Source: Anodontia alba
Taxonomy: Eukaryota; Mollusca; Bivalvia; Lucinida; Lucinidae
Direction: 5' to 3'
Assembly (NCBI GenBank): GCA_964016985.1
Contig: OZ024827.1
Location: forward strand, 80,303,835 to 80,367,834
Length of the DNA stretch: 64,000 nt
Below are positions 23,892 through 34,854 of the stretch, one piece after another. Both the position numbers and the translations under genes were made by a program. The notes below the pieces were generated by a model. It made no database searches. It was given only the letters and a program-made list of their open reading frames with translations, and was not told the origin of the DNA. The stretch's first letter is position 1; each line of letters begins with the position of its first letter.

Positions 23892-24197
23892 AGCCGGCCT
23901 CGGTGGCTCAGTTGGATGCGCGTCCGACTGGAGACCAGGAGGTCGCGGGTTCGACCCCCGCCGAGGTCGGCAACATTCTTTCGTGGAGATTGATCATGAA
24001 ATATTTTCTACGGTCATTCTCTCCCTTCCGCTGATTCAAGAAGGGCAGTTGTCAGTTTCTGGCGAAAGAATGTGCACAATACTGGTTAACCGCTTAGAGG
24101 ACAAAGCCTGCCCAGTAAATGTGTGGTTAGGTAAACTGACCGCGCTCGACATGACCCCACTGGGTTGACTGGGCCGTAAAACCTCAACACAAACAAA
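23892..24197 (+). mobile_element. tRNA-headed SINE, full length
   Basis: The 306-base element begins with a tRNA-like head. The A box is 'tggctcagttgg' (23904-23915) and the B box 'ggttcgacccc' (23948-23958), inside a good T arm. The acceptor strands 'ggcctcg' and 'cgaggtc' can pair. The D stem and anticodon stem are poor, so this is a SINE promoter and not a working tRNA gene. The body runs to 'gttgactgggccgtaaaacc' and a 'tcaacacaaacaaa' tail. A 12-base target-site duplication 'atcattaatgta' flanks it (23880-23891, 24198-24209). The internal A and B boxes imply RNA polymerase III transcription. Confidence 0.9.
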
Positions 24198-24524
24198 ATC
24201 ATTAATGTACTTTTCATGCAACATATACCACCAACTAGTAATGTCCTCTGTTATACCATTCATGAACTCTTCATGCAACATGTACCTCAAGCCAGTAAAG
24301 TCCTCTGCAATATCATTTATGGACTCTTCATGCGACATGTACCACCAGCCAGTAAAGATCTCTGTAATATAATCCATGGACTATTTATGCAACATGTACC
24401 ACCAGCCAGTAAAGTCCTCTGCAATATCATTTATGGACTATTTATGCGACATGTACCACCAGCAATTAAAGACCTCTGTAATATTATCCATGGACTATTC
24501 ATGCAACATGTACCACCAGCCAGT

Positions 24525-24702
24525 GTGTTTGTTTGTTTTGAGGTTTTACGGCCCAGTCAACCCAGTGGGGTCATGTCGAGCGCGGTCAGTTTACCTAACC
24601 ACACGTTTACTGGGCAGGCTTAGTCCTCTAAGCGATTAACCAGCATTGTGCACATTCTTTCGCCAGAAACTGACAACTGCCCTTCTTGAATCAGCGGAAG
24701 GA
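24525..24702 (-). mobile_element. SINE, 5'-truncated copy
   Basis: Has the same 3' body as the full element (inverted) and stops at 'gattcaagaagggcagttg', without the tRNA head. 'accaccagccagt' flanks both sides (24512-24524, 24703-24715). That can be a 13-base target-site duplication, though the host satellite also contains this string. Confidence 0.85.
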
Positions 24703-25625
24703 ACCACCAGCCAGTAAAGACCTCTGTAATATAATACAAGACTATTTATGCAACATGTACCTCAGGCCAGTAAAGTCCTCTGCAATATCATCCATGGACT
24801 ATTCATGCAACATGTACCAACAAGCCAGAAAAGTCTTGTGTAATATCATTCATGGACTTCTCATGCGACATGTAGCTCCAGCCATTAAAGTCCTCTGTAT
24901 TATCATTCATGGACTCCTCATGCAACATGTACTACAAGCCAGTAAAGTCCTTTGTTATATCATTCATGGACTCTTTGTGATACCTGTAACACCAGCCATT
25001 AAAGCCCTCTGTAATCGTTATCATTCATGGACTCTTCATGCAACATTTACTACAAGCCAGTAAAGTCCTTTGTAATTTCATTCATGGACTCTTTGTGATA
25101 CATGTACCACCAGCCATTAAAGTCCTCTGTAATATCATTCATGAACTCTTCATGTAACATGTACTACAAACCAGTAAAGTCCTTTGTAATATCATTCATG
25201 GAATCTTTGTGATACATGTACAACCAGTCAAAACGTCCTCTGTAATATTTTTCATGTACTCTTTGTGATACATGTACCATGAGCCAGTACAGTCCACTGT
25301 AATATCATTCATGGACGTTTCATGCGACATGTACTACCAGCCATAAAATACCTATGAAATATCATCCACGGACCACTCATACAACATGTACCACCAGCTA
25401 GTATAGTCCTCTGTAATATCATTCATGGACTCTTAATGCAACATATACAACTGGCCAGAAAAGTCTCCTTTGTCATGTCATTCATAGACTACTTATACAA
25501 CATGTACCACCAGTCAGTAAAGTCCTCTGTAATATCATTAATTGACTCTTGATGCGACATGTACTACCAGCCAGTAAAGTCCTCTGTAATATCATTCATT
25601 GACTTTTCATACAACATGCACAAAC

Positions 25626-26898
25626 AAACAGCAAACGCCTATTTAGTACAACACTTAGTCTCTTCATGCATAACTCGGTTCACAACATAGTAAACTTCAC
25701 ATGATAGTCTTCAGTTAGAAAAAAAAAACATCAGGGCATTCGTTTTCTCTCTAAATCGAACGAATTTGTACCTACGGAGAGGATTTGGTGTTCCTTGGTA
25801 GAGGAGACCCCGTTTCAGAAGAGACCGGGTCTGCAGGAGAAGTCACAAAATCTGTCCTTCTAAAACTTGAGGAACACCTATCACGTGTATCTAGGTACTT
25901 TATAATCAAGGTTCTATTAAAGCAAACTGCATGATCATTGGTTGTACATATATTGTACAAATTGCAAAAGAACTGTAGCCATCATTAAATAGAATTCTTC
26001 ATATTTTTATGTTATTAATCACTTGAAACCGCAACATTTCCGCATAGGCAATATGAAATGAGCCACAGCGTCGGAAAACGTACCTACTGACATGTTCGCC
26101 CAACGAAGATAAAAGTCAGCCTGCGCATCCGCGCAGTCTGATCAAAGTCTTCGTTGTGGAAACGTTGCACCCTTGGCTGTCTATAATGCGCCTAGTGAAG
26201 AATTCAGTATATCAGCTTTGCAGCAGGATGGAGACGCTGTAAACACAAATACAAGGTTTGCAAGCCTCATTGGTGAGCATATTAATTAAAACAAAACAAC
26301 TGATCCATTCTGTTAATATCAGATCAGTATTTGTCACCTCGGTAAAAATCACTTTGTCGGGTTGACAAAGCCTTTTAATGCTTACAGTGCTATGGGCAAA
26401 TTCTGCAGACCACAAATTGTTTATAATTTTCTTTTCTTTTTTTTTTTTTTTTTTTTTTCACAGAAAATTGAATTTGACATTACTGTAAAAAAAACTTCTA
26501 CTTGGAAAAATAAAAAAAAAATCAAAATGTTGTGTGCTGAAATATTTACCGAGCATGCTAAGCGTTCACTCTCAAAACTGTTTTGCCTACGTTCAAAGAA
26601 GTGTTTCACTTTCACTTCACTGTTCTCAGTTGAAGCAAATTCTTCGCTTTTATAGTAAACCATTTTACAGGAGTGGATTAGTGTACGGAAAAGCAACAGG
26701 AAGTCATAAGCTGTCTCCTTTGTACGAATAGTGGACACTCTACACAATATGTACAGTCCTCTTAATGTGGATCATTTCTTGTAGGATTGGCCCAGTTTAA
26801 GTTAAGAATGGATTCATATATCAGAGAGGTAAACCTTTTTCTGATTTTCTCCCTTTGAAAAGGAGGAAACACTTTTTATTTGAGTGTACTGTGTGTGT

Positions 26899-26947
<49 letters not shown>

Positions 26948-27373
26948 GTACCAGTTCACTAAAGGGGACTGATGCACATTCAAAGCAGTTAACTCTGCCA
27001 AAATGGTTTTATCTCCCTTCTGTAAAAGGATCCAAACTAAAACAAAAGTATTTGCTCTTTCATTTTAGCGTAGATTCCTTTTCAGAAGGGAATTTATGTG
27101 CAGTAGAGCAAACAGGATGTCAAAAAAGTGGTCTTCCTTTGTGGAAATTGCCGAAACTCTATCGGGTTCTTCAATTCACTTTAAGGTATTATGTAGACCG
27201 CGCATGCGAAAATGTGTCTCCGGGCATATGTGGACAGGGAAGGCCCAGATCAGCTTGCGCATTCGTGCAGTCGGATCAGACCATTCGCTGTCCGCTAACA
27301 TAATTCATCAATGGAGAGCAAATGCCCGGATGCGACTTTGTGTATGCGTGGTATGAACTTGAAACTGTGCATT
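25626..27373. other. intergenic repeat mosaic, no gene recognised
   Basis: Holds a GC-rich 'gcgcagtctgatcaa' element (26058-26205), a T run (26437-26458), a (CT)n tract (26903-26944) and diverged dispersed repeats (26630-26900, 26970-27180). Frames at 26362-26747 overlap on opposite strands around homopolymers and are not supported. Confidence 0.5.
26903..26944. repeat. (CT)n microsatellite
   Basis: A run of about 20 TC dinucleotides. Confidence 0.95.
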
Positions 27374-27377
27374 TTAA

Positions 27378-27585
27378 CCCTAGTCCTGCAGAATGAATTA
27401 AAACGCCAAACCCTATATATTCAAATTTTGGCAAGTCAGATTACTTGATCCAGATTGTTGATATAAATTCACAAACTGAATGGCCAACAGTGCAGATCCA
27501 GATCAGTTGGCTTCTTAGAAGCCAACTGATCTGGATCTACACTGTTTGCAAATGCAGGGTATATCCGAGCTCAGTATGACAAGGG
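27378..27585. mobile_element. piggyBac-type MITE abutting the Mab-21-like gene
   Basis: A 208-base element flanked by TTAA on both sides (27374-27377, 27586-27589). It has CCC/GGG termini: 'ccctagtcctgcagaat' on the left, and the right end reads inward as 'cccttgtcatactgagc'. TTAA duplication with terminal CCC is the piggyBac hallmark. The centre is a hairpin (about 27489-27552) built on 'agatccagatcagttggctt'. The right TTAA contains the stop codon of the gene at 27586-29782. Confidence 0.8.
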
Positions 27586-28728
27586 TTAAGCATGTTCAGA
27601 GACATTTTTTCGCTTCACATGTTCCTTGTGATATTTAATTAGAATTAAGGAATGGTAGACGGCTGCGTTGTTTTTCTTCGGATATTTCTGAAATGACTGG
27701 CAGTAACACTGCAATGCTTCAGTGTGTTTCCCTACAACAGCAAAGCAATAGCCAAGTAGATTCCAGTGTCTGAATACATGAACAGCCTGTTCCATGTCTT
27801 TCACTGCCTTTTCTAAGCACACAAGTAATTTGACCGCCCTAGAATAGTTGCACATGCACGATTCGTTAATAAACATGAGAAAATAGAAGTAAACGGCAGG
27901 ATGCAAGCAGAAAGAGTGGTAAATGTTTGAAAGCACTGCACATTCAAATTTCAAAGCATAAGGCACTGTCGGTAAATCCTTAGATAAAATTACAATATCA
28001 AACACTGCACCGTTCGCAGGATCATCACTTTCGGAACATAGAACATAGTCTCCGTCTTCGGCATAGCCCATCTGATTAATCTTAACACTATTTCTAGAAG
28101 AAAATAAACCAGCATAATAGTATTCTTTACTTGTAAAACGCTTCCATATGTCATTCAGGACTGAACATGCTGAGCTGTATTCTCTGTCGCAGTAATGAAA
28201 TGTAGCCAGGTAGAGTTTTCCGCTGATGGCATTAAATTTTGATCCCTCAAGGATAAGTTTTTCAGTATCATTGTGTATCAAAATTTGAAGTGATTTGTCA
28301 TCAGTGTTCTTTCCTAAAATTCTCAGTTCTATGCCTGCTCTGAGTTTAAGAAAGCGTTTTATATAGACTGCAAATGTTTTATTCACTCTGCCTGTTTCCA
28401 CTTTATCATTAATAATTTTCAGAACTGGTAGATATCGTATGCGGTAGGCACAGTCACGAAAACAATGTAGCAGTCTAGGACATAGCTGACTGAAATCAGC
28501 GTGTTTCTTAATCTTATTCATATCCACACGTTCGCAATACATAACAAATTCGGTCAAATTCAGAGAATTCCAAGCATCCAAAACTGGTTCGAATTGAATG
28601 TTTCGCATGACTGGTGTAATTATATCGGTAAGCAGAATATTGATCTTGTCCATAACTGCGAGCGTCTCCTCACGTTTCTCAAATTTTGTAGACAATAGAT
28701 TTCTTTTTCTGTCAAAGAAGTGTTCCAT
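27586..28728 (-). CDS. Mab-21/cGAS-like protein, C-terminal part
   Basis: A 380-residue frame, the downstream part of the protein begun at 28712-29782. It has no catalytic motif; it is mostly helical and ends with tetratricopeptide-like helices (WNLLGYCFAVVGKHTEALQC; then SFQKYPKKNNAAVYHSL), as seen at the C-terminus of many molluscan Mab-21-domain proteins. Its in-frame ATG at 28728 sits directly on a run of ten A residues (minus strand). With nine A residues it would join the upstream frame without a break, giving about 730 residues. It is therefore unlikely to be an independent gene. The stop codon TAA lies in the TTAA duplication of a MITE. Confidence 0.8.
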   Translation of the reverse strand: MEHFFDRKRNLLSTKFEKREETLAVMDKINILLTDIITPVMRNIQFEPVLDAWNSLNLTEFVMYCERVDMNKIKKHADFSQLCPRLLHCFRDCAYRIRYLPVLKIINDKVETGRVNKTFAVYIKRFLKLRAGIELRILGKNTDDKSLQILIHNDTEKLILEGSKFNAISGKLYLATFHYCDREYSSACSVLNDIWKRFTSKEYYYAGLFSSRNSVKINQMGYAEDGDYVLCSESDDPANGAVFDIVILSKDLPTVPYALKFECAVLSNIYHSFCLHPAVYFYFLMFINESCMCNYSRAVKLLVCLEKAVKDMEQAVHVFRHWNLLGYCFAVVGKHTEALQCYCQSFQKYPKKNNAAVYHSLILIKYHKEHVKRKNVSEHA

Positions 28729-29782
28729 TTTTTTTTTCTATTGCTACATTCAATTCAGTTAGACATGCTTTTATGCATTCTAAGAGATTGCCTGGATTCC
28801 AGATATTAGGAAGTGAATTTTCACATTGCCAAAACATAATTGTTTTCATATGGTAAGAACTGAGTTGGCCAGGCGCAAGACTGTCAAGCTCTTTCTTTAC
28901 TAAGCACTTCAAAATATAATAACATTGCAACTGAGTATCATTAAAGCACCACACTAGCTCTCTTTCGCCTAATAAAAATGATATTCTCCATTCTTCTGAA
29001 GCGTACTCTGACGTTGGATAACCAATTGGCACCACGTGACAGTCTTGTTGTTGTATGATTTCAATAGTTTCTTTGGGTGGCCAACCATTGCGTCGGTTTC
29101 TCATGCACCATTCTTCGGCTCCACGAGGCCACTTATCACATCGAAAAGCGTGCGCCATATCGAATTCAAGGCCATCAGTTGCATACTCCTTCAGATCAAG
29201 TACAGTCGTTGCGCATGGTCCATGCCTATAGTGCCTAGAAATATCTGTTAAAATAGTCCAAGGACCTGAAACAATGTAATCAACGAATATTTGACTTGAT
29301 ATATAAGTAGACCCATCCTCATTGATTTTACATAATCCATCGGCATTCTCTACTAGACATGAAAATGCGTCGGTCGGATCTTTCAGCAGTTTAAATGGAA
29401 TCAGGCGAGTGAATCCAGGGCGACAGTTCTTTGTTTCCATTAAGAGAACGTTGCCACTAGGGCAGTCCTTAATTGTTTGTTCATCACAAACTGTCACGTT
29501 GGGCCATATCATCATACTATCTGTATCACTCCAAAGCGTGTCTGTGCCCTCCGCAAGGCTTCCTCCAAGGTGTTTTTTCCATTCCGTAACGAAGCACGGC
29601 CCATCTAAGTCATAAACACATATTGCATGACTTTTGTGTAGATTAGATACGTAATGACTTGTTCCTTCCAAATAAAGAGCATTCGATATGATGGTAGAAA
29701 TCCGTGATTGTAGACCAACACCTGGCTTTTCTTTGACTTTTTCTGAAAGAAAATCAAATGAATCTTGAGCCACATTGGATCA
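28712..29782 (-). CDS. Mab-21-like nucleotidyltransferase (cGAS-like receptor family), N-terminal part
   Basis: A 353-residue frame with the Mab-21/cGAS-like fold signatures. The GGSLAEGT turn (residues ~70-77) and SDTDSM (82-87) supply the first two metal-binding acids; the third is probably in GLEFDMAHAF (D205). They are followed by WPRGAEEW, HVVPIGYP, EWRISFLLGERELVWCFNDT and YHMKTIMFW. In cGAS-like receptors this domain makes cyclic dinucleotides after binding nucleic acid, but ligand and product cannot be read here. The frame opens after a TGA with no ATG before the catalytic region (the nominal first codon is GTG at 29773), so an upstream exon or a second frameshift is needed. It runs into the wrong frame after a 10-A run at 28728-28737. 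It may be a real gene with a sequence error, or a young pseudogene. Confidence 0.85.
28728..28737 (-). other. ten-A homopolymer with apparent +1 frameshift
   Basis: The upstream frame reads IEKKNGTLL and stops. The downstream frame starts with ATGGAACAC on the last A. Losing one A restores a single frame. Homopolymer miscounts are common in assemblies, and real slippage or a polymorphism is also possible. Confidence 0.85.
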
Positions 29783-30749
29783 GATGAAATCGAGTTGTGC
29801 AACCTGAGATGAACCTACATTGCCAACAGCCTGGGTAGAATTTGTTATGTATGTCTTAACTCATAGCTTCAGATAAGAGGAGTGTTCAGATAAATATCTT
29901 TTTTCTTCTTTCTCTTAGAAATCATGTTGTGGTACTCATCTGAAGCGCCCGTGCGAGGCGTTTCTTATGAGTGCCCACGAATATGTTTTCATTGAGAAAT
30001 AAGAAAGATATCAATACTTTAGGGCTGGCGCCTTATATGTAGCTGTGCCTAATCCTTCCTCTTTTAACATACTTTTCCTAACCTTTAAACAGATCGAGTT
30101 TACTACTGGCTGATGTGACTAAAACTGCTTGGTAAGAGCAAACAGTGTAGACCTGCATCGGATGTTACGTTCCACGGAATCGGATCTAGTCAATACGGTT
30201 TGGATAGGCCTATTTTACTGTATTCGCCCTAAATATGGGTATTTTACGCTTTCACTCCTTATTACACATTTCCATATAATTTACCATTTTACTACTTGTA
30301 CATGTGTCTAGGTAGGTAGGCAGGCAAGTAGGCAGGTAAATGTCAGAAAATGGCTTTCTGACATGTGCGCCCAACGAAAGCTCAAATCCGCGCAGTCGGA
30401 TTAGAGTCTTCGTTGTCTGCATGAAGAAACTTTGCATCCTTGGCTATCCAAATTTCGCCCAGTGAAGATTCTGATCACTGTGCACAGGCTGATCTGAATC
30501 TTTGCTGGGCGTATATGTCCGAAGGTACGTTTTCTGACATAGTACCTAATTATGTTCTTTTCGCGTGACACTGTTCATTAGCACACGGCGCTCTAATGAT
30601 TCTGGTTTATATGGTTCTTCCATTACTGACAAAATAAGCCGAGGGCACAACCTTTCCACAAGATTGCATATGCGCCCAGCGAAGACTGTCCAGTCTTAGC
30701 TGTCCGTCTGTAGACATTTTAGGTCCAACCAGGGTCTGGCTAAACTTAA
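29783..30749. other. upstream region of the Mab-21-like gene; no exon settled
   Basis: Holds a P4-type hairpin (29896-30012) and a GC-rich 'gcgcccaacgaaagctc' repeat (30335-30560). A candidate splice acceptor 'tcatctcag' lies just upstream of the gene frame on the minus strand, but a TGA follows it in frame, so the missing first exon is not placed. Confidence 0.5.
29896..30012. repeat. hairpin homologous to the 66 bp satellite
   Basis: The left arm 'ttcttctttctcttagaaat' + 'catgttgtggtactcatctg' + 'aagcgccc' mirrors the right arm 'gcgaggcgtttcttatgagt' + 'gcccacgaatatgttt'. Its left arm lines up over about 50 bases with the 66 bp satellite monomer. Confidence 0.8.
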
Positions 30750-30974
30750 CCCTTGTCCTGCTGAATAAATTAAGATGCCACGCCTAATTTTCAGCCAATC
30801 AGATAACTTGATCTGGATTGTTGCTATAAATTCACATACTTAATGGCAAACAGTACAGATCCAGATCAGTTGGCTTCTTCAGAAGCCAACTGATTTGGCT
30901 TCTTCAGAAGCCAACAGATCTGGGTCTACACTGTTTGCAAAGGCAGGGTATATCCGGGTTCAGCAGGACAAGGA
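30750..30974. mobile_element. piggyBac-type MITE
   Basis: TTAA on both sides (30746-30749, 30975-30978). Ends 'cccttgtcctgctgaataaa' and 'ttcagcaggacaagga'. The central hairpin is about 30845-30940 and contains an internal duplication of 'ttggcttcttcagaagccaa'. Confidence 0.85.
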
Positions 30975-31588
30975 TTAACATCGGGGCCGAATTTTCGGTA
31001 TAGGCCATATCACGTGCTTGTATTTCTGTTCAGTGGTAAGTTAGTCTGGTTAGTAACTAATTTGATTTCATTTTCTTTCATACCATACATGTTAAAAGAG
31101 CAAAGGTGAAGGCTGTATATTTATGATCTGATCTAGTAGACGACCTGATTAATATGTCACAGTAAAATTACATGCTACGACACTACAAGACCAAAGAGTC
31201 TGGACTCGAAAAGGTAAGTTCAAATATTTCTGCAAAAAGTTCTTAGTATATTGTTCCTTTTATTAGTATATTGTTCCTTTTATTCCAGCATATAAAAATA
31301 TACATACAATGATGTGACAATATGGTTATAATGCCTTTCAGCACTATCGCTTTACGCTTTATGACCATTTCCAGTTTTTGCCTCGGCTTAAACTTGCATT
31401 ATAATCTGGGAATAGGCAAGTCCATTGGCAAGATCTTGTCCATATCAATAAGACTGTGCAAAAATTATCAAAATATTCATAACAATTTAAGTGTTGTGCG
31501 CAAAAGTATCATTACTATTTATGCATTACCGTTTAAGCGTTCTGAAAATTTATATACTTTCATTTTTTTTATTTTATTTTATTTTTTT

Positions 31589-31619
<31 letters not shown>

Positions 31620-31775
31620 GGGCTCAGCTCAGCCTCGGTTCGGGAAAATCAACTTCTCTTGAGTTTTTTTGCTTCAGTTCAAATATTTGGTAAGTACTTT
31701 GGCTGGATCTTGTCGGCATCATTCAGTGCGTGAAAGAATATATTCTACAAGTTTCAAGGGTTATGACTTTTATTA

Positions 31776-31807
<32 letters not shown>

Positions 31808-31895
31808 GTATCGACTTAGCCTCTGCCAAAGAAGCCTCATATTTTGCAAGTTTATTGGCTGGATCTTGAAGGTATCTAACAGTATGCTTAAAATT
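30975..31895. other. intergenic DNA with simple repeats
   Basis: No gene recognised. A T run followed by a G run (31582-31622) and an (ATT)n tract (about 31765-31806). Two small frames over the poly-G are artefacts. Confidence 0.6.
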
Positions 31896-31963
31896 AGGCC
31901 AAATAAAAAAAATATGTGTGTTTAGGGTAACATGTTAGAAAAAAATAGGTAGGGTAGGCAGGG

Positions 31964-31999
<36 letters not shown>

Positions 32000-32343
32000 T
32001 TTTTTATGAAGAATAATACCATAATTACCAACTATATTTGGACTTTGCATATAATGCACATAAATTTTTACCAAGTCTGTTTGATTTTCCTTAAATGTTT
32101 CTAAAAATACTGATAGAATGGCAAACAGTGTAGACCCTGATCAAACTGCTCCTTTAGGAGCAGTTTGATCTGGGTCACATTGTTTGCTCACCCCTTCTTA
32201 TCGGAATGTTTAGCACCTTTTTTTTTTCTTTTTTTTTTTCTTTTGAGAAAACATGAAAAAAATTGCTAGGTTTCATCAGGAAAATTAGGTAGGGTAGGGT
32301 TACCCTAAACACACATTTTTTTTTTTTTTTTTTTTATGTGGCC
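31896..32343. mobile_element. TIR element with nested hairpin
   Basis: The left end 'aatatgtgtgtttagggtaa' reads back from the right end 'ttaccctaaacacacatttt', each beside a poly-A/T run. 'taggtagggtagg' is repeated near both ends. Its middle carries the 'cagtgtagaccctgatcaaa' hairpin (32119-32192). Confidence 0.75.
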
Positions 32344-32620
32344 TTATCAAAATATTCACAATGGTTTAAGCGCTAGGTCATGTTATTGCTAACTGACAAC
32401 GAACGGATATATGGACTCACAAGGTGATTATAGCTCGCCCTTCGAAAACAAACCTTTCGCTCGATCGAATTGGTCGATTATTCTGCGGGTCAGGCAATAC
32501 ACCCGGGGAATCCTTTAGAAATACAAGAAAGAAAAAAAAGAACAATAACAATAGTAAGGAAACAGCAAACTTACCGCGTTTGTTTTTGGGGATAAATCAT
32601 CATTTTTTTGGTCAGGCGCT

Positions 32621-32678
<58 letters not shown>

Positions 32679-33296
32679 TGTATATTATGTGCTGTGTGAG
32701 CGTATTATTTAGGTAGAAAACGAGGCGAGAAGAGCAATATAGGGCATTTGAGAGGTCTTGTGAGAGAAAGGAAGCGGACAAAATCTCAGGCGTGTCTCAA
32801 CATGTTCTGTAGATAGTAAAGTATTAATACAAGTACATTTAATATATACATTTGCCCGCGTCTATTGCACAGTATTGTTGTGCATTAAGTAATAGTCCTG
32901 AAAATAGATTACAATGACTAAAATATTATAACATTAATATATATCTAATAGAGAATTCACCTACTTGCTTTCGTTTTTGAATCCATTTTCTACTTCCTTA
33001 TTTTAGTCTGCACCAACTATTCGAATTTTGAATTAGTGCGTTTTAAAACAAGAGTCGACCATATATAATCTGTCACTTTATGTATGGGGAGTCGGAAGTC
33101 CATGGTTAAAACAATCATTTTCATTCACTTCAATAGCAAATAAATCAAACTGAACAAAAAACAGTAAATGCCAAATGCACAAAAACGAAACAAAATATCC
33201 CAGTTATATTGCATGTTTTAGTAAATTTACCTTAATAGCCTTATGAGGAATTCAACATCAAATTTAAATCAACAAATCTCCTTTAATAAAATGTTT

Positions 33297-33354
<58 letters not shown>

Positions 33355-33365
33355 TTCACAAGTGC
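32344..33365. other. intergenic DNA with (CT)n and (ATT)n tracts
   Basis: No gene recognised. (CT)n at 32623-32674 and (ATT)n at 33299-33353 give rise to spurious frames. Confidence 0.6.
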
Positions 33366-33484
33366 GCAAATTACAAGGAGGGTCTTTCGATCCAAGGGGG
33401 TTAAATCATACGAAGCATTTTCCGAGAATCGATGCACAGTTTGTCTCCCTTGCAGACACACCACAAAGCGTTCTGCATTCTGCA

Positions 33485-33745
33485 TAACATATGAGCCACA
33501 ACGGAATGAAAAAGTACCTTCTAATATGTGTGCCCAACGAAGACTCCAATCCGCCTGCGCATCAGCGCAGTCTGGTATCCTTAGTCCGCATGAAGAAAAT
33601 TTGCATTCTTGACTATCCAAAGTGCATGCACTTTGGATAGCCAAGAATGCAAATTTTCTGCACTCAGTGAAGATTCTGAACAGATTGCGAGAATGAGCAA
33701 GTTGATCTGAATCTTCGATGTACGCACATGTCCGAATGTAGGCTC
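33485..33745. repeat. GC-rich repeat with long central palindrome
   Basis: The arms 'tgcattcttgactatccaaa' and 'tttggatagccaagaatgca' meet at 'gtgcatgcac' (about 33630). The outer parts are the dispersed 'gcccaacgaagactccaatc' sequence. This is the clearest fold-back member of the family. Confidence 0.8.
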
Positions 33746-33805
33746 TCAGAACGTGTTATAATTCGGCGTTTCCATGCACATGTTATATTCTATGCAGTTA
33801 TAAAC

Positions 33806-34854
33806 GGGTTCTAAAATGGAATGATTCTGGAGGGCAATGAACAAACTCACAGAACTGAAAACAGCTGAAATGCCAATTTTCTGGGCTAGACTACCCAGCT
33901 AGCATTCTTTATAAATCTATAGCAGACCGTTATCGGCCCGTCAACTACCCTGACGGGCCGACAACGACCCGCTATAGATTTATAAAGAATGCTTAATGGG
34001 TAGCTGCATGTTTAGGTAATTTTCTTGGGCTAGAGTAGCTAGTTTCGGCCAATTAGTCCTCATCAATGACACATAGATTTTCGAAAGTCCCGGAATGGCC
34101 TCAGTGATCATAAAATGACCAGAAAATATAAACTACACCATAGTGAAGTACGGAGAGACGTTTTCCGGCCACCATAGGATACTAGTACCAGCTGTACTGA
34201 AAATAAATAGTTTCTAAAAGGGAATGACCCTTGAGAAACCTAATCTGAATGTTGATAATAACCAGAATTTAGAATACTTATAAAGTTTGTCTCCCTTTTT
34301 AAAGGGAGAAAATCAGAAAATGGGTTAACTTCTCTGATATATGAATCTCGTCTTAGACTTGGCCAATCTTACAAAAATTCTCTACAGTAAGAGGACTGGA
34401 CATACTATGCAGAGTGTTCACTATTTGTACAAAGGAGACAGCCTATGACTTCCTGTTTGCTTTTCCGTACACTAATCCACTTCTGTAAAATGATTTACTA
34501 TAAAAACGAAGAATTTGCTTCCATTCAGAACGTTTCTTTTGCACTTAGTACCCGTACACACATTCAGTATTTATCAATAAGGCATTTATTGCGATGCTGC
34601 ATTTGGTGATTTCCCACACGCATTTAATTTCTGTAACAGTTATGTTTCTTTTATGTGTTGTATATCTTATATATCATTTAATCCTGTCATGCTAAAATGG
34701 CCTTTGCGTATTTGCAAATACAAGTGTAGTGCGTATCCAGACTAGGCAGCTGGTCCGTGTAGACCTATTCAGTAAACATATGAAATAGTATGTAAAATGT
34801 ATTTTCTAAGCTATAGTTCCAGATATACCAAGTTTTCAACACAAATAGTTTTCT
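33806..34854 (+). repeat. head of satellite-bearing composite element, copy 2
   Basis: Parallels 17127-18177, including a CCCAGC palindrome at the same internal site (33894-34000). It lacks the 278 bp MITE of copy 1 and instead has a dispersed repeat inserted at about 34285-34532, which is related in inverse orientation to 26630-26900. Confidence 0.8.
33894..34000. repeat. CCCAGC-palindrome MITE
   Basis: 'cccagctagcattctttata' faces 'tataaagaatgcttaatggg'. It occupies the same internal position as the degenerate copy at 17217, so the insertion predates duplication of the composite element. Confidence 0.85.

Larger units (their letters stand above)
23838..25625 (+). repeat. 57 bp satellite array, interrupted by two SINEs
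   Basis: Monomer: 'ccaccagccagtaaagtcct' + 'ctgtaatatcattcatggac' + 'tcttcatgcaacatgta' (57 bases, 19 codons). It is present at 23838-23891, 24198-24524 and 24703-25625, over 20 monomers in all. Frames of up to 135 residues over it are a by-product of the codon-multiple period. Confidence 0.9.

Noticed and set aside
23893..23971. Functional tRNA gene
   Set aside because: A and B boxes and the T arm are good, but the D and anticodon stems do not pair well, and the same head begins a 306-base SINE with target duplications at several loci.
26362..26747. Short frames on both strands
   Set aside because: They are driven by poly-T and poly-A runs and overlap each other, with no domain or splice support.
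32295..32320. Telomere-like 'taggg'/'ccctaa' motifs
   Set aside because: Only one or two units, which form part of the terminal repeats of the element at 31896-32343.
32424..32781. Short frames over the (CT)n tract
   Set aside because: The serine-leucine and arginine-glutamate runs are translations of a microsatellite.
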